Shown: piece after piece, positions 1-4,874 of the stretch
Layout: each line of letters begins with the position of its first letter
How positions within the stretch are numbered: the stretch's first letter is position 1
From: Caryophanales bacterium UBA3375
GTDB lineage: Bacteria; Bacillota_I; Bacilli_A; UBA3375
NCBI GenBank assembly: GCA_002359095.1
Contig: DEQD01000040.1
Coordinates: 1 to 12,659, forward strand
Length of the DNA: 12,659 nucleotides
Reading direction: 5' to 3'
Notes under the pieces: model-generated
Told to the model about the DNA's origin: nothing
What the model saw: the letters and a program-made list of their open reading frames with translations, nothing else
Database searches by the model: none
Position numbers and translations under genes: made by a program

Positions 1-291
1 ATCTACACCTGATGGTAAATCAATGTGCATTAAAGCTTCGATTGTTTGTGGAGTTGGTTCCACGATTTCGATTAATCTCTTATGTGTTCTTCTTTCGAAT
101 TGTTCACGTGAATCTTTGTTAACGTGTGGAGAACGTAAGATTGTGAAAATTTCTTTTTCAGTTGGAAGTGGAATTGGTCCATTTACAGCAGAACCTGATT
201 TCTTTGCACTTTCAACGATTTTTTTAGCAGATTGATCTAATAATCTGTGGTCATAAGATTTTAAACGAATTTTAATTTTTTCTTTAGCCAT
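1..291 (-). CDS. rpsJ: 30S ribosomal protein S10, 3' end cut by the window edge
   Basis: S10 is a small-subunit ribosomal protein of the 30S head, known in many bacteria also as the NusE partner of NusB in antitermination. The minus strand encodes 97 codons starting MAKEKIKIRLKSYDHRLLDQ; further on are the S10 signatures SGPIPLPTEK-like (here NGPIPLPTEKEIFTILRSPH), KDSREQFERRTHKRLI and PTPQTIEALMHIDLPSGVD. S10 is usually about 102 aa, so only about five C-terminal residues and the stop lie beyond base 1. The ATG at 291-289 is supported by AAAGGAG at 302-308, 10 nt upstream. It has its own promoter and a long structured leader, and is separated from the upstream Enzyme I-like gene by a terminator. 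In most Bacillota it is the first gene of the S10-spc-alpha operon; the rest would lie outside this window. Confidence 0.97.
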   Translation of the reverse strand, partial: MAKEKIKIRLKSYDHRLLDQSAKKIVESAKKSGSAVNGPIPLPTEKEIFTILRSPHVNKDSREQFERRTHKRLIEIVEPTPQTIEALMHIDLPSGVD

Positions 292-432
292 TTTTAATAA
301 ACTCCTTTCGCCTATAATTTTTTATAGACTTGCTCCATGGAAAAACCTGGTCACACCAGCTAGTTACATGACAACGCTAACCGGTGTATCAGCAACCTTC
401 CACTTCACAGCCAACCCTCATATTCGTGAGTC
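292..432 (-). promoter_or_regulatory. Structured 5' leader of rpsJ (S10 operon leader candidate)
   Basis: About 140 nt of comparatively GC-rich RNA separate the predicted start of transcription (near 432) from the rpsJ ATG. Visible helices: an 11-bp hairpin pairing 377-387 with 353-363 (two G-U pairs, 13-nt loop); an outer 6-bp helix pairing 398-403 with 337-342; a closing helix pairing 429-435 with 324-330; and a separate perfect 6-bp hairpin 312-317/322-327 with an AAAA loop just before the ribosome binding site. The closing helix and the last hairpin share bases 324-327, so they cannot form together. From memory, parts of the core resemble the leader found before rpsJ in other Bacillota, but I could not align it. 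An autoregulatory role by a ribosomal protein is inference. Confidence 0.65.
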
Positions 433-438
433 TATGAT

Positions 439-467
439 ATTATACTATACTTTTAAAATTAATTCAA
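439..467 (-). promoter_or_regulatory. Sigma-A-type promoter of rpsJ
   Basis: On the minus strand a -35 box TTGAAT (467-462) is followed after exactly 17 bp by a perfect -10 box TATAAT (444-439). The start of transcription would fall near 432-433. It lies just downstream of the terminator that closes the preceding gene, so rpsJ begins a new transcription unit. Confidence 0.88.
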
Positions 468-486
468 TAGTTTTTTAGAAAAAAAA

Positions 487-521
487 TAATAAAAAAAACT
501 TAACCAAAAAGTTAAGTTTTT
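487..521 (-). terminator. Intrinsic terminator after the Enzyme I-like gene
   Basis: Reading the minus strand, an 11-bp A/T-rich stem (521-511 with 504-494, loop 510-505) runs into a T-rich tract that begins within the 3' arm and continues as TTTTTTTT then ATTATT. The 5' arm overlaps the stop codon of the upstream gene by two bases. The stem contains only two G-C pairs, so strength is uncertain, but position and tail fit a terminator separating this gene from rpsJ. Confidence 0.75.
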
Positions 522-2052
522 AATTAAAAAGTTTTTCGCGCTCACATTTTTTTATCGCTTTAACAACGGAATTCAAATTACCAAAAGCAATACTTACATT
601 ACGTAATCCACGCTTATAAAGCTCTAATACGGTTTCATATACACCAGCAATTTCTCCACACACGGATAATGTAATTTTATTTTCATTACAAAAATTAATA
701 ACGTTTTGTAATTTATCTAATAAATCTTGCATAAAAGAATCATAATTCGTTACCTCATCTCTTAAGATGTGATATAACTCTTGTACTAAATCATTTGTTC
801 CAACACTCATAAATGGAACATCCTTAAATGATTCTAGATGATCGTAAGCTTCCTTTGTTTCAAGCATCATTCCGACTTCGATTTTTTTTGTAATATTCAA
901 CAACTTCATTTCCTCGAAAACAATATCACGTAATTTATTGAAATCTTCTACATGCTCAATCATTGGAAACATGATTTTAATATTACCGTATTCAGAAGAA
1001 CGTAATAATGCTCTAATCTGCGTTTTAAAAAAATTCATATTGTTAAAATAATTTTGAACACCTTTTTTTCCTGTAATAATACTCGATATTTTCTTATCAT
1101 CACCACAATCAAACGTTCTAAAACAAATTGGTTTTCCTTTGCATGCAATAACAGCTTCTTTATAAAAATTAAATTGAAAATCTTCGTCTAACAAAGTACG
1201 ATCTTGCATAAAAATAAACTCAGTACGATAAAGACCGACACCATCAAAATTTGCTGAAATGGCTTTTTTAATTTCTTGATTACTTGATACATTTGCGAAA
1301 ATCTTATAATCATCTGGTTTAGAAATTGTTTGGGTTTGTACTAAGTCTCCTTTTAATGCTAAATACTCATATTCTAGCATTAATGATTCACTTGGATTAA
1401 CATACAAAATGTTTTTATAACAGTCAATAATAATACTATCATCTTTTTTAATATTATCTATGTCCGCTATAACATAAGGAATTCCTAAACTGCGACACAA
1501 TATTGCACTATGGCTAGTCTGTCCACCATGCGATGCAATACACCCTTTAATATTTTTGTTTAAATCTAGCAATAAAGATGGCATTAACTCATCGACAACT
1601 AAAATAATCCCACTTTCTACTTCCTGATTTGTATCTAATTCAAATAAGTTACGTAGAACTCTAAACTTAACATCTTTTAAATCAAGGATGCGTTCTTTCA
1701 AATATTCTGTCTCAGCTTTTTGTAACATGTTAATATGACGATTTAATATTTCCTCAAAAACTTTTGAGGCAATATCTTTGTTATTTCTAACGCGTTGCTC
1801 AATTTCGCTCATTAACGTTTCATCTTTCAACAATAAAATATGAGCATCAATAAAATTATCGTTTGCTAACATATTTGAAGATTTAATATTTTCTAATTGA
1901 ACAACAGAACGATAAATAGCTAATTTCATATTCGAAATTTCTTTTTCTACATTATCCTCCTTACAATGTAAGGTATCATAATTTGAAGAATAAACTAATG
2001 CTTTTCCACTAGCTATCCCTCCGCTAATAATCTTAAAATTTTTATTCTCCAT
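520..2052 (-). CDS. Divergent PTS Enzyme I-like protein (PEP-protein phosphotransferase family)
   Basis: Enzyme I takes phosphate from PEP onto a histidine and passes it to HPr to power cytoplasmic phosphotransferase sugar uptake. This 510-aa protein has the family layout: N-terminal GIASGKAL, a helical HPr-binding region (about 25-145), the phospho-histidine site GGQTSHSAI with His181, then a TIM-barrel PEP domain with GVGLYRTEF (271-279), FRTFDCGDDK (Arg312), MFPMI (361-365), Glu398, GTNDL (418-422), Arg431 and the catalytic-cysteine motif CGEIAG (Cys465). It is some 60 residues shorter than typical Enzyme I (about 570 aa). The region after Arg312 lacks the usual NPxLGxRAIR segment, which supplies a PEP-binding arginine; GGDK is GDDK and EIP is ETK. 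The start at 2052 overlaps the ROK kinase stop by 11 nt, with GGTGAG 5 nt before the ATG, suggesting coupled translation. It could be a weak, specialised or decaying Enzyme I; I withhold the ptsI symbol. Confidence 0.85.
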   Translation of the reverse strand: MENKNFKIISGGIASGKALVYSSNYDTLHCKEDNVEKEISNMKLAIYRSVVQLENIKSSNMLANDNFIDAHILLLKDETLMSEIEQRVRNNKDIASKVFEEILNRHINMLQKAETEYLKERILDLKDVKFRVLRNLFELDTNQEVESGIILVVDELMPSLLLDLNKNIKGCIASHGGQTSHSAILCRSLGIPYVIADIDNIKKDDSIIIDCYKNILYVNPSESLMLEYEYLALKGDLVQTQTISKPDDYKIFANVSSNQEIKKAISANFDGVGLYRTEFIFMQDRTLLDEDFQFNFYKEAVIACKGKPICFRTFDCGDDKKISSIITGKKGVQNYFNNMNFFKTQIRALLRSSEYGNIKIMFPMIEHVEDFNKLRDIVFEEMKLLNITKKIEVGMMLETKEAYDHLESFKDVPFMSVGTNDLVQELYHILRDEVTNYDSFMQDLLDKLQNVINFCNENKITLSVCGEIAGVYETVLELYKRGLRNVSIAFGNLNSVVKAIKKCEREKLFN

Positions 2053-2950
2053 AATAGCTCACCAACCACATCGCACCGTAAATCCCGGCCTCTAAATTTA
2101 AACTTGAAATAGTAATTTTAGTATCCTTAGCCCTAAATAAAGAATTTTGGTAACTCGGTAAAATCTTATCAATTAAAAAAGAATTCGATTTTGTCATTCC
2201 TCCTGATAAAACAACTACATCAGGATTTAATATGTTAACTAAATTACCAATTTCATTTCCTAAATATGAAAGTGATTCATCTAAAATTTGATTAGCTAGC
2301 AAATCTCCTTGTTGGGCTTTCATAAAAACATCTGCGCACGAGTCACTAAAAGTTAAGTTACTAGAAGATATGTCTTTAATATTTAACAAACGTAAAATAC
2401 CTGTCGCACTTGATAATGTTTCAAGACAATCATTTTTTCCACAAGAACATTTAAAATGATATGGATTATTAACTTTTATATGCCCGATTTCTCCAGCAAT
2501 ATTTTGCGAACCGTGATAAATTGTCCCATTAATAACAATTCCACAGCCAATACCGGTTCCTAATGTTATTAATAAAATATTTTGCAAGTTTTTTTCTTTA
2601 GCTTCCGCTAATGCTGCTAAATTTGCATCATTATCAATAACAATTAAAGTATCAAACCCTAATAATGATTTAAAATCATTTATAAAAGTTTCTGAATTTA
2701 GATCAATATTAACACATGAAACTTTGTTTTGATAATAAATACCTGGAATCCCCATCCCAATTCCCAAAATATCTAGCTCTGAAATACGATACTCATTAAC
2801 CATTTCTTTCACAAAATTTGACATATCACTTAATAATAAATGATATGGTTTATTTTTCGAGGAATAAGAGCGACTAACAACTAATTTGTGGTTCTTAAAC
2901 ATTCCAGCCTTGATGGAAGTACCCCCAATATCAAACCCAAAAACGTACAT
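2042..2950 (-). CDS. ROK-family sugar kinase (glucokinase-like)
   Basis: ROK kinases phosphorylate glucose or related sugars and amino sugars with ATP in the cytoplasm; some relatives are repressors, but this protein has no N-terminal helix-turn-helix. Of 302 aa, residues 7-16 (DIGGTSIKAG) form the ATP phosphate loop, GMGIPG (65-70) follows, Asp108 in DNDAN is the expected catalytic base, GTGIGCG (131-137) is the second nucleotide motif, EIGH (154-157) binds sugar and structural zinc, and CSCGKNDCLE (168-177) is the ROK zinc-binding signature with Cys168, Cys170 and Cys175. LSGGM (248-252) is the adenosine motif. All catalytic features are intact and length is normal. The ATG at 2950 has GAGG at 2964-2961 and a possible promoter just upstream. 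It overlaps the next gene, so the kinase and the Enzyme I-like protein are probably co-expressed. Exact sugar substrate cannot be read from the sequence. Confidence 0.93.
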   Translation of the reverse strand: MYVFGFDIGGTSIKAGMFKNHKLVVSRSYSSKNKPYHLLLSDMSNFVKEMVNEYRISELDILGIGMGIPGIYYQNKVSCVNIDLNSETFINDFKSLLGFDTLIVIDNDANLAALAEAKEKNLQNILLITLGTGIGCGIVINGTIYHGSQNIAGEIGHIKVNNPYHFKCSCGKNDCLETLSSATGILRLLNIKDISSSNLTFSDSCADVFMKAQQGDLLANQILDESLSYLGNEIGNLVNILNPDVVVLSGGMTKSNSFLIDKILPSYQNSLFRAKDTKITISSLNLEAGIYGAMWLVSYYGE

Positions 2951-2970
2951 ATAACCACATCCTCATTCTT

Positions 2971-2998
2971 ATTATAACATCATTTAATTATATATCAA
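2971..2998 (-). promoter_or_regulatory. Possible promoter of the ROK kinase / Enzyme I-like pair
   Basis: In the 50-nt gap after the PHP gene the minus strand has TTGATA (2998-2993), a 16-bp spacer and TATAAT (2976-2971). Transcription would start near 2964, giving only about 14 nt of leader with GAGG at its very 5' end, which is tight for ribosome binding. The boxes are good but the region is A/T rich, so co-transcription from the PHP gene remains an alternative. Confidence 0.5.
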
Positions 2999-3000
2999 GT

Positions 3001-3822
3001 TTAGAATATTGATGAAATGACTTCTAAACCAATTTTTTGCGAAAATTGAATAATTTTTTCCACATTCTCACCATTTAAAGCATTTGTACTATGTGCATCA
3101 GCTCCAATAATGACGCGAGCTTTTTTATATTCTTTGACTAAATTCCAAAATTCGCTACGAGGATAGACAAACTCTATTTTTCCATTAACATCTTTAATAT
3201 TTTGCGTTCCACCACAATTGATTTCTAAAGCAACATTATATTTAATGCTTGCCTCAATTAAACGGCGACATTCTTTTTCGCATACTTCATCAAAAATTAA
3301 TGGTCCTTGTTCTGACTGATAATTAAACATAAATAAATCTGGATGAACTAAAATTTTAAAAAAACCCGTTTTCATTCCATCAATTGCTGTTTGTACATAA
3401 TACTTTAATGTATCTTTAGTTACTCCATCATAACTATTATAAAGTTTTTTTCCATCGGAATAATAATGAATTCCTAGGTTCAAATAATCTAATTTTGATA
3501 ATAAATGAAGATAAAAATCGTCTCTACCATATAAATATTCAATTTCTAGCCCTTTATATATTTTTATTTTATCTCCGTATAATTTTTGAGCTAAATTGAT
3601 ATTTGATAAATAAACATTTTCAAAATCAAATCTCGTCATCTGTCTAGGAAGATACATCTTGATATAATCATCATAAGACATAAAGCTACGTGGAATATAT
3701 CCATGATCGGAAAAACCAATTTCAGTAAAGCCATTTTCTAACGCATATTTAGCGTAATCAACCGGCATTTTTGATGCATGTAAGCAAAGAACACAATGAG
3801 TATGAAAATTTGTTTTAATCAC
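3001..3822 (-). CDS. PHP-superfamily phosphoesterase (HisJ-like histidinol-phosphatase family)
   Basis: PHP-domain enzymes hydrolyse phosphate esters with a cluster of metal ions; the closest family is monofunctional histidinol-phosphatase. With the start chosen here the protein has 273 aa. The metal ligands are in order: HTH (His7, His9), SDHG (Asp39, His40), GLE (Glu93), GIH (His119), VHPD (His160) and GADAH (Asp242, His244), so the active site looks complete. The open frame extends upstream to 3939, but into the tRNA-Phe gene and its terminator. The GTG at 3822-3820 is preferred because AGGAGG (3835-3830) sits 7 nt before it and the family motif begins right after. No promoter is visible between the tRNA terminator and this start, so expression may depend on read-through. 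With no other histidine genes in view, the true substrate may be a different phosphate ester. Confidence 0.88.
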   Translation of the reverse strand: MIKTNFHTHCVLCLHASKMPVDYAKYALENGFTEIGFSDHGYIPRSFMSYDDYIKMYLPRQMTRFDFENVYLSNINLAQKLYGDKIKIYKGLEIEYLYGRDDFYLHLLSKLDYLNLGIHYYSDGKKLYNSYDGVTKDTLKYYVQTAIDGMKTGFFKILVHPDLFMFNYQSEQGPLIFDEVCEKECRRLIEASIKYNVALEINCGGTQNIKDVNGKIEFVYPRSEFWNLVKEYKKARVIIGADAHSTNALNGENVEKIIQFSQKIGLEVISSIF

Positions 3823-3843
3823 CTTAAAACCTCCTATATCTAG

Positions 3844-3870
3844 AAAAAAAAGCCCAATAAGGGCTTTTTT
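3844..3870 (-). terminator. Intrinsic terminator after tRNA-Phe
   Basis: The minus strand folds AAAAAAGCCC (3870-3861... paired with 3855-3846) around the loop 3860-3856, with GGGC followed by eight T. The hairpin lies 35 nt after the tRNA-Phe 3' end. It is symmetrical enough to work on the plus strand too, but no plus-strand gene needs it. The next gene (PHP) begins only 22 nt past the T tract. Confidence 0.85.
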
Positions 3871-3904
3871 CATAATGTATATTTTAAATTGAAAGTTAAC
3901 TAAA

Positions 3905-3980
3905 TGGTGGCTAGGGGCGGAATCGAACCGCCGACACATGGATTTTCAGTCCATTGCTCTACCGACTGAGCTACAGAACC
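3905..3980 (-). tRNA. tRNA-Phe (GAA) with two acceptor-stem mismatches
   Basis: The 76-nt minus-strand gene has a four-pair D stem (GCTC/GAGC) with GG in the loop, anticodon stem ATGGA/TCCAT with loop CTGAAAA (anticodon GAA, phenylalanine), variable loop GTGTC, a perfect TpsiC arm GGCGG-TTCGATT-CCGCC, discriminator A and encoded CCA. The acceptor stem is abnormal: GGTTCTG faces CCTAGCC, giving pairs 1-72, 2-71, 3-70 (G-U), 4-69 and 7-66, but C5/U68 and U6/C67 are pyrimidine-pyrimidine mismatches. It follows tRNA-Asp after 2 nt and shares its promoter. The other arms are canonical, so I call it a tRNA gene rather than a pseudogene, with function unproven. Confidence 0.9.
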
Positions 3981-3982
3981 AA

Positions 3983-4058
3983 TGGCGGTCCAGACGGGAT
4001 TCGAACCCGCAACCCCCTGCGTGACAGGCAGGTACGCTAACCGTTGCGCCACTGGACC
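3983..4058 (-). tRNA. tRNA-Asp (GUC)
   Basis: The 76-nt minus-strand gene folds completely: acceptor GGTCCAG/CTGGACC (7 pairs), D arm GCGC/GCGT, anticodon stem CCTGC/GCAGG with loop CTGTCAC (anticodon GTC, aspartate), TpsiC arm GCGGG-TTCGAAT-CCCGT, discriminator G as expected for Asp, and encoded CCA. It is the first gene of a two-tRNA unit, about 9 nt after the predicted transcription start, and the tRNA-Phe gene begins after a 2-nt spacer. Confidence 0.97.
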
Positions 4059-4073
4059 TCTAATAACATTGAT

Positions 4074-4102
4074 ATTATAGCATATAATATATTTTGTGTC
4101 AA
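4074..4102 (-). promoter_or_regulatory. Consensus promoter of the tRNA-Asp/tRNA-Phe unit
   Basis: The minus strand carries TTGACA (4102-4097), a 17-bp spacer ending in TGC, and TATAAT (4079-4074). Both hexamers match consensus and the TG makes an extended -10, so this should be one of the strongest promoters here, as expected for stable RNA. Transcription would begin near 4067. Confidence 0.93.
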
Positions 4103-4143
4103 GTTTTTCGCTTTTATTTTTCACGTTTTTTTATATTTTCATT

Positions 4144-4165
4144 AAAAAAAGAGCCTAAAAGGCTC
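4144..4165 (-). terminator. Intrinsic terminator after the VanZ-like gene
   Basis: The minus strand reads GAGCC (4165-4161), a 5-nt loop, GGCTC (4155-4151) and then seven T (4150-4144). It lies 30 nt after the VanZ-like stop codon and upstream of the tRNA promoter, insulating the two units. Confidence 0.85.
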
Positions 4166-4195
4166 ATTTCTATGGAATTTTTATCATTTTAATTA

Positions 4196-4780
4196 TTAAT
4201 ACCTAAATCTTAATCTTAAGAATATGTTTCTAATCACTCTTCCTAGGAAGAATCCAATGATATATAACAGGATATCTGTTACATCAAATACTCCTACATG
4301 TTCAACAACTTGTAAATATTCAATCATTACACATAAAATAATAAAGATAATAATTGATAAAAAGTTAAGTGCTTTAGTTTTATAATATACACAACCAAAA
4401 GGAAGAAATAATAGAATATTAAATATACTTAATTTAAAAGCTAGATGATCATGAGGATTTAACTCATTGTATGCAAATAAATTAAAATTAAAATTACTAT
4501 CACTAGCTAAATCTCCACCGCGACAAAATAAAAATACATAAATAAAACCACAATATCCAATAAAGAATAAATATTTATATAATTTATTAAAACGAGTAAA
4601 AAAGATTTTGACTAATGAAAAAGTTGTAACTATTGCTGAAGTTATTAAAATAAACTTCATATAATTATCATATTCAAGATAAGCATTAGTTTGATTAATA
4701 ATGATACTACTACCAATAAAAGATAGGGAAAGTGAAGTTAAAAATAACAATAAGTTATTTTTAGCTAACTTTTTTATCAT
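4196..4780 (-). CDS. VanZ-family integral membrane protein
   Basis: The 194-aa product has about six hydrophobic helices (roughly 9-29, 42-61, 68-86, 116-133, 138-155 and 168-186) and no cleavable signal peptide that I can identify. The VanZ-family marks are in the C-terminal half: N121 with LLFLPFG (123-129), the EYLQ segment (154-157) and GVFDVTDI (163-170) before the last helix, ending in an arginine-rich cytoplasmic tail. The family is named after VanZ, linked to low-level teicoplanin resistance, but most members are of unknown role at the envelope; resistance should not be inferred here. The ATG at 4780 has only a weak AGG upstream, and an overlapping short ORF with a better ribosome binding site precedes it. 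No clear promoter is seen, so read-through from rpoBC across a short-tailed terminator is plausible. Confidence 0.85.
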   Translation of the reverse strand: MIKKLAKNNLLLFLTSLSLSFIGSSIIINQTNAYLEYDNYMKFILITSAIVTTFSLVKIFFTRFNKLYKYLFFIGYCGFIYVFLFCRGGDLASDSNFNFNLFAYNELNPHDHLAFKLSIFNILLFLPFGCVYYKTKALNFLSIIIFIILCVMIEYLQVVEHVGVFDVTDILLYIIGFFLGRVIRNIFLRLRFRY

Positions 4781-4820
4781 GATACCTATGATAGTTTTTA
4801 TTGGTTAGTAGTTTATTCAT
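4761..4820 (-). CDS. Possible 19-codon leader ORF overlapping the VanZ-like start
   Basis: The minus strand has ATG at 4820 preceded by AAGGA (4831-4827) at 6-nt spacing. It encodes MNKLLTNKNYHRYHDKKVS and a TAA at 4763-4761, 20 nt inside the VanZ-like gene in another frame. The ribosome binding site is better than that of the VanZ-like gene itself, so ribosomes finishing this ORF would be placed to re-initiate at the ATG at 4780. The peptide has no recognised family. It may also be chance in A/T-rich DNA. Confidence 0.4.
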   Translation of the reverse strand: MNKLLTNKNYHRYHDKKVS

Positions 4821-4837
4821 ATTAAATCCTTATTAAT

Positions 4838-4867
4838 AAAAGATACTCATAAGTGTTTATGAGTATC
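4838..4867 (-). terminator. Hairpin with short T tail after rpoC
   Basis: A perfect 11-bp stem pairs 4867-4857 with 4852-4842 around a 4-nt loop, followed on the minus strand by only TTTT and then mixed A/T. It lies 7 nt after the rpoC stop. The stem is good but the tail is short, so termination may be partial and allow transcription into the VanZ-like gene. Confidence 0.72.
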
Positions 4868-4874
4868 AGTTTAA

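Noticed and set aside
23..235. Plus-strand ORF near the left edge
   Set aside because: It is the antisense shadow of rpsJ, whose protein is unmistakable. The plus-strand ORFs within 4951-5139, 7231-7863, 9261-9500 and 12006-12212 are likewise shadows of rpoC and rpoB.
3861..3905. Promoter before the tRNA terminator that would drive the PHP gene
   Set aside because: TACATT (3879-3874) is a poor -10 box and the sequence 17 bp upstream (TAGTTA) does not resemble a -35 box.
3823..3939. N-terminal extension of the PHP phosphoesterase to an upstream ATG
   Set aside because: The extension lies in the tRNA-Phe gene and the terminator hairpin and has no ribosome binding site, while GTG at 3822 has AGGAGG 7 nt upstream.
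3900..4124. A 74-codon minus-strand ORF across the tRNA region
   Set aside because: Its translation is the typical read-through of tRNA-Asp and tRNA-Phe sequence and starts inside their promoter; both tRNAs fold clearly.
4196..4780. Glycopeptide resistance determinant
   Set aside because: The protein is only a VanZ-family member; no vanH, vanA, vanX or regulator genes are nearby, and most family members have unrelated or unknown roles.
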